Positions 56,847 to 64,000 of a stretch of 64,000 nt of DNA are shown here, one piece after another. Source of the DNA: an uncultured Mucispirillum sp. Lineage in GTDB: Bacteria; Chrysiogenota; Deferribacteres; Deferribacterales; Mucispirillaceae. Below the pieces are notes generated by a model. It ran no database searches and was not told the DNA's origin. It was given only the letters and a program-made list of their open reading frames with translations. The stretch covers positions 158,477 to 222,476 of the forward strand of contig CALURO010000005.1 in assembly GCA_944323205.1 (NCBI GenBank), in the 5' to 3' direction. Both the position numbers and the translations under genes were made by a program. The stretch's first letter is position 1; each line of letters starts with the position of its first letter.

Positions 56847-57417
56847 ATTTATTTTAGCCAGTGCTTCTCCTAGAAGAAAAGAACTTTTATCCATATACAT
56901 AAAAGATTTTAAAATTATGCCTGCAGATATTGAGGAAACTGTACCAAGTAATATTGCATTAGAAGATGCACCATTATATATTGCAAAAGAAAAAGCTACT
57001 GCAGTATTTGATAAGCTAAGTGAAGATAATATAATTATTACTGCAGATACTATTGTTCTGCTTGAAAATAAAATATATGGTAAACCAAAAGACAGGCTTG
57101 ATGCATATAATATGATAAAAACATTGTCTGGTAAAACTCATCAGGTTATAACTGGTGTATGCTGCTACAGTAAAGACAGACAAATTAATATAGAATTTTC
57201 TGATATTACTAATGTTGCTTTTACAGAAATAAGTGATGAAATAATAGAAAAATATCTGGAAAATGCAGAATATATTGATAAAGCTGGTGCTTATGCTGTA
57301 CAGGGGCTTGCATCTATGTTTGTAGAAAAAATAGAAGGCAGTTATGACAATATTGTAGGGCTTCCTATTGGCAGACTTGCAAGAAAATTAATAAAGTATA
57401 AAATAAATTTATTTTAA
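56833..57417 (+). CDS. maf: Maf-like nucleoside triphosphate pyrophosphatase
   Basis: Hydrolyses non-canonical or excess nucleoside triphosphates (dTTP/UTP type). 194 residues from the ATG at 56833, which has GGGAAAA upstream and overlaps the end of broken apbE. The SASPRRKELL start, ITADTIVLLENKIYGKP, and TLSGKTHQVITGVC are diagnostic. Confidence 0.94.
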   Translation: MKNYKFILASASPRRKELLSIYIKDFKIMPADIEETVPSNIALEDAPLYIAKEKATAVFDKLSEDNIIITADTIVLLENKIYGKPKDRLDAYNMIKTLSGKTHQVITGVCCYSKDRQINIEFSDITNVAFTEISDEIIEKYLENAEYIDKAGAYAVQGLASMFVEKIEGSYDNIVGLPIGRLARKLIKYKINLF

Positions 57418-57431
57418 AACAGGAGGTTTTT

Positions 57432-58973
57432 ATGCTTGAAAGAAATCTTTATAATATGCTTTATGAAAACACTAAGAAATTCCCAAAAAGAACTTTTATC
57501 TATTTTGAAGAAAAAAAATATACATATACAGAAGGGTTTAAAATAATAAATCAGATGGCTGCTTTTATGCAGAAAAAAGGTGTAAAAAAAGGCGATAAAG
57601 TTATTATTATGCTTGGCAACTCTCCAGAATTTGTTTTTTCAGTATTTGCTGTATTTGCATGCGGTGCTGTTGCTATTCCTATAAATACTTTTTTTAAAGG
57701 ACATGAAGCATCATATATTGTAGAAAACAGTGAAGCTCTATTTATTATTACAGAAGGCCAGTTTGAAGCAGTTATAGAAGAAGCATGCGTTCAGTGTAAA
57801 AAAGTACAGGAAATATTTACTTTTGATAATCAAATAGTAAATACTCTTAATTTTTATGACTATATAAGCGATATGCCAGATGAAGCAATAGACTGCAAAG
57901 CATCTGTTCATGATTTAGCATTATTTATATATACATCAGGTACAACAGGTCACCCAAAAGGCGCTATGCTCTCCCATTATAACCTGCTGGAAAATGCTAA
58001 AAGCTGCTCTAAAATGATTAATGCAAACCACAAAGATAAATTTTTAATACTGCTTCCAATGTTCCATACATATACTTTTACAACATGTATAATATACCCA
58101 GTAAGCATAGGAAGTACACTTATTATTCTCCGTTCTGTTATGGATATGAAAAAAGAAAGTTTTAAAAAAATATTAATATTCCAAAGACCGACAATTATGC
58201 TGGGTGTACCTCAGATATATTCTGTTATGGCAAAATCTCCTATGCCAAAATGGTTTATAAAACTGTTCTACCCTATTAAAATACATATATCTGGTGGTGC
58301 TGCACTGCCTGCAGAAATTTTTGACCAGTTTAAGACAAAATTTGGTATTAATGTTATTGAAGGTTATGGACTTTCAGAAGCATCTCCAGTTGTTGCATTA
58401 AATCCACTTAATAAGCAGAAACAAGGTACTGTTGGTGTAACACTTCCAAATGTTCAGGCAAAAGTTATAGGTCCAGATGAAACAGAGCTTCCTAGAGGGC
58501 AAGTTGGAGAGTTAATTATTAAAGGACCAAATGTTATGCAGGGTTACTGGCATATGCCACAGGCTACTGATGATGCCATAAAAAATGGCTGGCTTTTTAC
58601 CGGCGATTTTGCCACTATGGACGAAGATGGATATATTTCTATAGTAGATAGGAAAAAGGATTTAATCATTGTAAAAGGTATGAATGTTTATCCTAGAGAA
58701 GTAGAAGAAGTTATTTATAAATATCCTGGCGTTGATGCAGTTGCAGTTATTGGTATACCATCTATTGAGCAGGGCGAAATTATTGCTGCATATATCCAGA
58801 CAAAAGAAAATGAAACTATTGATGAAAAAGATTTAAAAAATTATCTGGCAAAGCATTTAGCTAACTTCAAACTGCCACGTATTATTAAAGTTATAGAAAA
58901 TATACCATTAACTGCTACAGGAAAAGTTCTTAAAAGAGAGCTTAAAGAGCTTGTTAAAAACGGCAAAATTTAA
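57432..58973 (+). CDS. Long-chain acyl-CoA synthetase (AMP-binding), second copy
   Basis: 513 residues, paralogue of the enzyme at 25803-27392. AMP motif YTSGTTGHPKGAML, EGYGLSEASPVVALN, GDFATMDEDGYISIVDRKKDLIIVKG and the C-terminal lysine TATGKVLKREL. AGGAGG precedes the ATG. Its 3' end overlaps the priA start by one base, an unusual partner. Substrate chain length unknown. Confidence 0.93.
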   Translation: MLERNLYNMLYENTKKFPKRTFIYFEEKKYTYTEGFKIINQMAAFMQKKGVKKGDKVIIMLGNSPEFVFSVFAVFACGAVAIPINTFFKGHEASYIVENSEALFIITEGQFEAVIEEACVQCKKVQEIFTFDNQIVNTLNFYDYISDMPDEAIDCKASVHDLALFIYTSGTTGHPKGAMLSHYNLLENAKSCSKMINANHKDKFLILLPMFHTYTFTTCIIYPVSIGSTLIILRSVMDMKKESFKKILIFQRPTIMLGVPQIYSVMAKSPMPKWFIKLFYPIKIHISGGAALPAEIFDQFKTKFGINVIEGYGLSEASPVVALNPLNKQKQGTVGVTLPNVQAKVIGPDETELPRGQVGELIIKGPNVMQGYWHMPQATDDAIKNGWLFTGDFATMDEDGYISIVDRKKDLIIVKGMNVYPREVEEVIYKYPGVDAVAVIGIPSIEQGEIIAAYIQTKENETIDEKDLKNYLAKHLANFKLPRIIKVIENIPLTATGKVLKRELKELVKNGKI

Positions 58974-60922
58974 TGGAAATATCATATTATAATATACTCC
59001 TTCCTGTTCCAACAGAGGGAGTATATACTTATTTTTCAGAAGGGTTAATAAATACTGGCGAAAGAGTTATTGTACCTTTTGGAAAAAGACAAATTACAGG
59101 TATAGTGCTGGAAAAAATAGAAAAGCCTGATTTTGAATGTAAAGAAATCATAATGTGCTGTGATAATGCACCACTTTTTTCTAAAGAATATATTACTTTT
59201 TTAAAAAATATTGCTTCTTATTATACATGCCCTTTAGGACTTGTACTTCATGGAGTATTATCAGAAAAAATATTAAATATAGAAATATCTAATATTGAAC
59301 CTGTAAAAAATCACCCTGTTAAAAATATTACCCTTACCAAAGAACAGCAGGAAATAGCAGACAGTATTCAATTAAATAATTACTGCTGCCACTTAATAAA
59401 AGGTATTACAGGAAGTGGAAAAACAGAGATTTATCAAGAAGCTGCAAAAAAAGTCATAGAAAGTGGAAAACAGGTATTATATATTGTGCCTGAAATTTCA
59501 TTGACACAGCAGCTTATTGAAAGGCTTGCTTACAGGCTTGGTGTTGAACCATCTATATATCATTATAAACTTACTGATAAAGCACGGAAAAAACATTTTA
59601 TAGATTTTGCATCTGGTAATTCTAAATTTATGCTTGGAGCAAGAAGTGCATTATTTGTACCTGCTAAAAATATAGGGCTTATTATAGTTGATGAAGAGCA
59701 TGAAAGTTCCTATAAACAGGACGAATCACCAGCATATCACCTGCGGGATATGGCAGTAATGTATGCAAATATTTTAAATATTCCAATAATCTTAGGAAGC
59801 GCTACCCCCTCTATTGAGTCAATATATAATGCAGAAAATGGTAAATATATGCTTCATACTCTGCTTGAAAGGCCAAACCATGCAACACTTCCTGAAATAG
59901 AAATAATTGATATGAAAACAACCAGCCTCATAGGTTCTATGATTGCAGAGCCTGTATATGATGAACTTTCAAATATTGTAAAACGTAATGAGCAGGCCAT
60001 TATACTTCTTAACAGGAAAGGATATTCCACATATCTATACTGCCAGCAGTGTGGTGCTTTAGCAGAATGTGTTAACTGCTCTGTTGGACTTGTATCATTT
60101 AAATCAAGAAATAAAGCATTATGCAGATACTGCAATACTGAATACGATAATTTAACATGCTCTGTATGCGGCTCAAAAATATTTAAAGAATATGGATATG
60201 GAACTGAAAAAGTTGAAGAATTCTTAGAATCTATGTTTCCTGATAAAGTAATACGCATAGATACTGAAAGTGTTTCATCTATTAAAACATTGAATAAAAA
60301 TTTAAAAAGATTTGAAAATAAAGAAGCAAATATTTTAGTAGGCACACAGTTAATTGCTAAAGGGCTTCATTTTCCTGAAGTAACTTTTGTAGGTGTTTTA
60401 GGAATAGATAACTTAATGGCACTTCCAGATTTCAGAGCAATGGAAAAAGCATACCAGCTTTTAATACAGGTATCAGGACGAGCAGGCAGAGAACATTTAA
60501 GCGGAAAAGTATATATTCAAACCATGAACCCAGACGCACAATTATTTCATATGCTTGATAGCTCAGATTTCGACTTTTACAAATGGGAATTAAGCAGAAG
60601 AAATATCACTAAATACCCGCCATTTACAAAACTGGCACGGCTTATTTTCAGCTATATTAATCAAGAAGAATGTTATAATACTGCAAAAATAACTGCAAAT
60701 ACTTTAAAATTATTAAAAGAAACAGAAGAACTTATAATATATGGCCCAAAAGATGCCACTATTGCAAAACTGCAAAACAAATATAGATATGAAATATTAA
60801 TAAAATCGCCAAATAATAAAGACTTAAATAAAGCTCTTATAATTGCTCAGCAGATATTTAATAAATGCAAAAAAGGTGCTATGCGCTTAAAAATAGATAA
60901 AGATCCTTATTTTATGATGTAA
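58973..60922 (+). CDS. priA: Primosomal protein N' (replication restart helicase)
   Basis: Reloads the replisome at stalled forks. 649 residues. DNA-binding 3'BD domain at the N-terminus, Walker A GITGSGKTEIYQ, the DEEH box in IVDEEHESSYKQ, two zinc clusters with paired CxxC (CQQCGALAECVNC, CRYC, CSVCG) and VGTQLIAKGLHFPEVTFVG. Start overlaps the acyl-CoA synthetase stop. Confidence 0.96.
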   Translation: MEISYYNILLPVPTEGVYTYFSEGLINTGERVIVPFGKRQITGIVLEKIEKPDFECKEIIMCCDNAPLFSKEYITFLKNIASYYTCPLGLVLHGVLSEKILNIEISNIEPVKNHPVKNITLTKEQQEIADSIQLNNYCCHLIKGITGSGKTEIYQEAAKKVIESGKQVLYIVPEISLTQQLIERLAYRLGVEPSIYHYKLTDKARKKHFIDFASGNSKFMLGARSALFVPAKNIGLIIVDEEHESSYKQDESPAYHLRDMAVMYANILNIPIILGSATPSIESIYNAENGKYMLHTLLERPNHATLPEIEIIDMKTTSLIGSMIAEPVYDELSNIVKRNEQAIILLNRKGYSTYLYCQQCGALAECVNCSVGLVSFKSRNKALCRYCNTEYDNLTCSVCGSKIFKEYGYGTEKVEEFLESMFPDKVIRIDTESVSSIKTLNKNLKRFENKEANILVGTQLIAKGLHFPEVTFVGVLGIDNLMALPDFRAMEKAYQLLIQVSGRAGREHLSGKVYIQTMNPDAQLFHMLDSSDFDFYKWELSRRNITKYPPFTKLARLIFSYINQEECYNTAKITANTLKLLKETEELIIYGPKDATIAKLQNKYRYEILIKSPNNKDLNKALIIAQQIFNKCKKGAMRLKIDKDPYFMM

Positions 60923-60923
60923 C

Positions 60924-62135
60924 TTATTGATTTTTTTCGCTGTGCAGTATGGCACTTTCTGCTAAAATAATCTTAGCTATATCCTGTTTACTCTGCTTAC
61001 CAGTATTAGTAGTGTGTCCATCTGCAAAAAACAATGTTATTTCATTATCTATACTATCAAAACCAATATCTTTCCGTGATACATCATTTGCAGCTATAAT
61101 ATCTGCATTCTTCTTTTCCAGCTTTTGTTTTGCATATTCTTCCATATTATTAGTTTCAGCAGCAAAACCAACTAATACTTGATTTTCTTTTTTATTAGCA
61201 CCAGCATAACTTAAAATATCTTTCGTTTTTTTTAGCTGAAGTATTAATTCATCATTATTTTTTTTGATTTTTTTATTTTCATAAACTGGAGAATAATCAG
61301 CAACTGCTGCTGCCATAATAATAATATCTGCTTCATTATAAAATGAAAGAAATACATTATACATATCTTCTGCACTTACTACTTTATATATATTTGGTAT
61401 ATCTGAATTTATATTTACTTCTCCAGAGATAAGAATAACATTTGCCCCCATTTTATAGGCTTCTTCTGCAAGAGCATATCCCATTCTGCCACTTGATTTA
61501 TTTGTTATATATCTTACAGGGTCAATATATTCTTTTGTTGGACCTGCAGTAATAAGTATAGTAAGCCCTGCAAGCATATCATTTTCTATCTTTAAAGATA
61601 AATCATTTTTATTATTTAAAATATATAATACTTTTTCAGCAATAATATCTGGTTCCTGCATTTTACCTTTCCCTTCTGTCTGGCATGCAAGCAGACCTGA
61701 TGCAGGAAGTATCATATATACCCCTTTTGACTGTAAACTTTTAATATTTTCCTGCACTATTATATTATTATACATATTAGTATTCATAGCCGGAGCTAAA
61801 ACAAGAGGGCATTTTAATGCGAGAATAGTGGATAAAAGCTCATTATCAGCAATACCAGCATTAATTTTTCCGATAATATTTGCTGTAGCTGGTGCAATAA
61901 TACAAATATCTGCCCAAGATGCATAATCTATATGACTTATAGGTGTGGGAGTATTATCTTCTCTTAATACAGGGTTTAATGATAATGCTTCAAATGTGGT
62001 ATGACAAATAAAACTTTCTGCTTTTTTAGTCATCATTACTTTTACATTATGCCCTGCTCTAATAAACTCCCTAACAAGATATGCACTTTTATAAGCAGCT
62101 ATTCCACCTGTTACACCAACTAAAATATTACTCAT
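60924..62135 (-). CDS. coaBC: Phosphopantothenoylcysteine synthetase/decarboxylase
   Basis: Bifunctional CoA-synthesis enzyme. 403 residues from the ATG at 62135 with AAGGGAAG upstream; a longer in-frame start exists 14 codons earlier. The CoaC flavoprotein half has GGIAAYK, APATANIIGKI, and PAMNTNMY; the CoaB half has ITAGPTKEYIDPVRYITNKS, AAAVADYSP and the KLEKKNADII end. Downstream of the slipin gene, separated by a hairpin. Confidence 0.95.
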   Translation of the reverse strand: MSNILVGVTGGIAAYKSAYLVREFIRAGHNVKVMMTKKAESFICHTTFEALSLNPVLREDNTPTPISHIDYASWADICIIAPATANIIGKINAGIADNELLSTILALKCPLVLAPAMNTNMYNNIIVQENIKSLQSKGVYMILPASGLLACQTEGKGKMQEPDIIAEKVLYILNNKNDLSLKIENDMLAGLTILITAGPTKEYIDPVRYITNKSSGRMGYALAEEAYKMGANVILISGEVNINSDIPNIYKVVSAEDMYNVFLSFYNEADIIIMAAAVADYSPVYENKKIKKNNDELILQLKKTKDILSYAGANKKENQVLVGFAAETNNMEEYAKQKLEKKNADIIAANDVSRKDIGFDSIDNEITLFFADGHTTNTGKQSKQDIAKIILAESAILHSEKNQ

Positions 62136-62156
62136 ATAACTTCCCTTATACAAAAG

Positions 62157-62184
62157 AGCCCTTCTGCATAACTGCAAAAGGGCT
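62157..62184 (-). terminator. Probable terminator after the slipin gene
   Basis: On the minus strand, AGCCCTTTTGCA pairs with TGCAGAAGGGCT (one bulge/mismatch) and is followed by CTTTTG. The T tract is short. Confidence 0.5.
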
Positions 62185-62189
62185 TATTA

Positions 62190-62942
62190 TTATTTACCTG
62201 TAAAAGATTTTATTAAATCAATAGGTATTGGAATGATTGTTGATTTATTATTATCTTTTGATGTCATTTCTGATAATGTCTGTAGATAACGCAGCTGCAG
62301 AGTAACAGGATTTTCACCCATAATACGAGAGGCTTCAGCAAGTTTTTCAGCAGCCTGATATTCACCCTCTGCTAAAATAATTTTTGCTCTTCTTTCCCTT
62401 TCTGATTCTGCCTGACGGCTCATAGCTTTCTGCATTTCAACAGGTAAATCAATATGTTTTATTTCTACAGCAGCTATTTTTACACCCCACGGGTCTGTTT
62501 GAGCATCAATAATAGACTGCATTTCTTTATTGATTTTTTCTCTGCTTGATAATAAATCATCAAGCTCAAACTGACCAATAATACTTCTTAATGTAGTTTG
62601 AGAAATTTGGCTTGTAGCATAGTAAACATCATCTACTTCTAAAATAGATTTCTCTGGAGAAACTACTTTAAAATAAACAACTGCATTTACTTTTACAGAT
62701 ACATTATCTTTTGTAATAATATCCTGTGGAGGAACATCCATAACAATAGTCCTCATATTTACTTTTACCATTTGCTCTAAAATAGGGATTAAGATAATCA
62801 AACCAGGACCTCTTACACCAGCATAGCGACCAAGTCTGAATACAACTGCCCTTTCATATTCCTGTAAAATCTTAATACTTGAAAAAAGTAAAAATATAAT
62901 TAGTAATGCAAAAACTACTATTACAGATAAAGATGCAAACAT
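62190..62942 (-). CDS. Slipin (stomatin-like SPFH protein)
   Basis: 250-residue SPFH membrane protein from the ATG at 62942 with AAGGAG upstream. An N-terminal hydrophobic helix, then the band-7/SPFH domain ([34 protein letters not shown]) and a helical tail with [23 protein letters not shown]. Such proteins form oligomers in membrane microdomains. No NfeD partner gene is adjacent here, though one often is. Divergent from yicC. Confidence 0.9.
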   Translation of the reverse strand: MFASLSVIVVFALLIIFLLFSSIKILQEYERAVVFRLGRYAGVRGPGLIILIPILEQMVKVNMRTIVMDVPPQDIITKDNVSVKVNAVVYFKVVSPEKSILEVDDVYYATSQISQTTLRSIIGQFELDDLLSSREKINKEMQSIIDAQTDPWGVKIAAVEIKHIDLPVEMQKAMSRQAESERERRAKIILAEGEYQAAEKLAEASRIMGENPVTLQLRYLQTLSEMTSKDNNKSTIIPIPIDLIKSFTGK

Positions 62943-63044
62943 AAACTCTCCTTGCAATATTGTTATAAAATTGCTATATTCATAATTAATAAACAGTTAT
63001 AGCAAAATATTTATTTTTTTGCAATAAATATTATTGGAGCGAAT

Positions 63045-63917
63045 ATGACTAAAAGTATGACAGGATTTGGAAAATACAATAAATCTACAGAAAAATATGA
63101 TATATCTATTGAAATAAAATCCATTAACAGTAAATATTTTGATATTAATTTCAGACTTCCAAAATCTGTTTCAGCACTTGAAATTACACTACGACAGCCA
63201 TTACAGGATATACTTATTAGAGGCAAAGTAGATGTACGCATTGAAATAAATATGCATACAATTACAAAATACCCATCATTAAATACTGAGCTTGTGAGAG
63301 TTTATAGAGAAATTTTTACAAAAATTACAGAAGAAGCAGATATTGAAGATAAACCAAAACTTGACCATTTTCTTAGAATGCCTGATGTTGTAGATTACAT
63401 TAATGATGATTCAATGGAAGAAGAGCTTGAAAAAATCACTTATGAAGCAGTAATTGAATGTGCTAAAAAATTAGATGAAATGAGAAAAAAAGAGGGTCTA
63501 GCTTTAGAAAAGGATATTACTGCCAGATTAAATAACTTAGTAAAAAATGTTAAATTAATTGAAAATGCAAAAAAAGATATTTTTGAAATATGGAAGAGCA
63601 AATTTATTAAGCGTATGCAGGAAATTGGAGTAGATGCAAACTATGAAGAAAGAATTGTTCAAGAAGCGTCTATTATGGGTGAAAAAGCTGATATTACAGA
63701 AGAAATCACTAGATTAAAATCACATATTATACAGTTCAAAAATATAATAACAGAAGAATACCCTGTTGGTAAAAAACTTGATTTCTTAAGTCAGGAAATC
63801 CATAGAGAACTTAATACTATTGCATCAAAAAGCTCAAAACATGAAATCATCTCTACAGTTGTAGAATCAAAAGCTGAATCTGATAGAATTAGAGAGCAGG
63901 TTCAAAATATAATATAA
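63045..63917 (+). CDS. YicC-family endoribonuclease
   Basis: 290 residues, full length for the family. Start MTKSMTGFGKY, EIKSINSKYFDINFRLP, and the C-terminal KADITEEITRLKSHI and GKKLDFLSQEIHRELNTIASK motifs are typical of YicC, recently described as an endoribonuclease. Usually the first gene before gmk and rpoZ, whose start would lie outside the window. TTGGAG precedes the ATG. Confidence 0.93.
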   Translation: MTKSMTGFGKYNKSTEKYDISIEIKSINSKYFDINFRLPKSVSALEITLRQPLQDILIRGKVDVRIEINMHTITKYPSLNTELVRVYREIFTKITEEADIEDKPKLDHFLRMPDVVDYINDDSMEEELEKITYEAVIECAKKLDEMRKKEGLALEKDITARLNNLVKNVKLIENAKKDIFEIWKSKFIKRMQEIGVDANYEERIVQEASIMGEKADITEEITRLKSHIIQFKNIITEEYPVGKKLDFLSQEIHRELNTIASKSSKHEIISTVVESKAESDRIREQVQNII

Positions 63918-64000
63918 TCAAAATTTTTGAGCCTGTGAAAAAAAGTCTGTAAATTCAGTTTTCTATGATTATATTTTTACATATCCTGCTCTATGAATAC

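Noticed and set aside
59854..60345. 163-codon open frame antisense to priA
   Set aside because: It lies wholly within the strongly conserved priA coding sequence, has no ribosome binding site and its protein is low-complexity hydrophobic/serine sequence, as expected from reading AT-rich coding DNA backwards.
1..64000. CRISPR array, insertion sequence, prophage or defence island
   Set aside because: No regularly spaced repeats, transposase or integrase genes, or recognisable defence genes were seen; the gene content is almost entirely housekeeping.

Overview
The window is AT-rich chromosomal DNA from a Gram-negative, motile, probably anaerobic bacterium. The Gram-negative call rests on an LptE lipoprotein, an Mla-type lipid transport set, two signal-peptide porins and LPS-type glycosyl transfer. 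Chemotaxis and flagellar genes (cheW, an MCP, a FlgC/FlgG-family rod protein) indicate motility. A menaquinone gene of the futalosine route (mqnD), a B12-dependent class II ribonucleotide reductase and a 6-phosphofructokinase with pyrophosphate-type active-site residues suit anaerobic life. My best guess is the phylum Deferribacterota (a Mucispirillum-like gut organism), but this comes from overall gene style and base composition and is not proven here.

Layout. 1-12.3 kb is one long minus-strand cluster: lipoprotein, short ArgA-like acetyltransferase, prfB, alr, mlaE, mlaF, an mlaD fused to a barrel-like domain, mqnD, a lipid kinase, cheW, recG, pyrK and a pyrD cut by the window edge. Divergent from it, 12.4-15.3 kb is pyrR-pyrB-pyrC with its own promoter and terminator. 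15.5-22.7 kb (minus) holds an MCP, then the cluster birA-coaX-rodZ-like-Asd-like-nifS-like-nifU-nfu, whose NifS-like protein has lost the PLP lysine. 22.8-24.8 kb (plus) is pfk and a methyltransferase. 24.8-28.3 kb (minus) has a broken DUF1349 gene, a flagellar rod protein, an acyl-CoA synthetase and an unknown gene.

28.4-39.5 kb (plus) carries mltG-ppx-DUF445, tex, and leuS-lptE-holA-glycosyltransferase. A small SHOCT-like gene lies between on the minus strand. 39.6-43.5 kb (minus) is the tightly overlapping proB-proA-nadD-rsfS-trmL operon preceded by tRNA-Gln. 43.6-48.1 kb has a MarR regulator, an Rrf2 regulator with an ornithine-cyclodeaminase-family reductase, and nrdJ. 48.6-52.4 kb (minus) has two paralogous porins and a membrane-anchored unknown protein. 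52.5-60.9 kb (plus) has a degenerate formyltransferase-like protein, lysS, a polyprenyl synthase, a broken apbE, maf, a second acyl-CoA synthetase and priA. 60.9-63.9 kb has coaBC and a slipin (minus) and yicC (plus).

Most of the window is housekeeping. No prophage, insertion sequence, CRISPR array or recognised defence island was seen. The most unusual points are the NifS-like scaffold without its PLP lysine beside a cofactor-less Asd homologue, the MCE-barrel fusion, several other enzyme-fold proteins lacking catalytic residues, and two pseudogenes broken at homopolymers.
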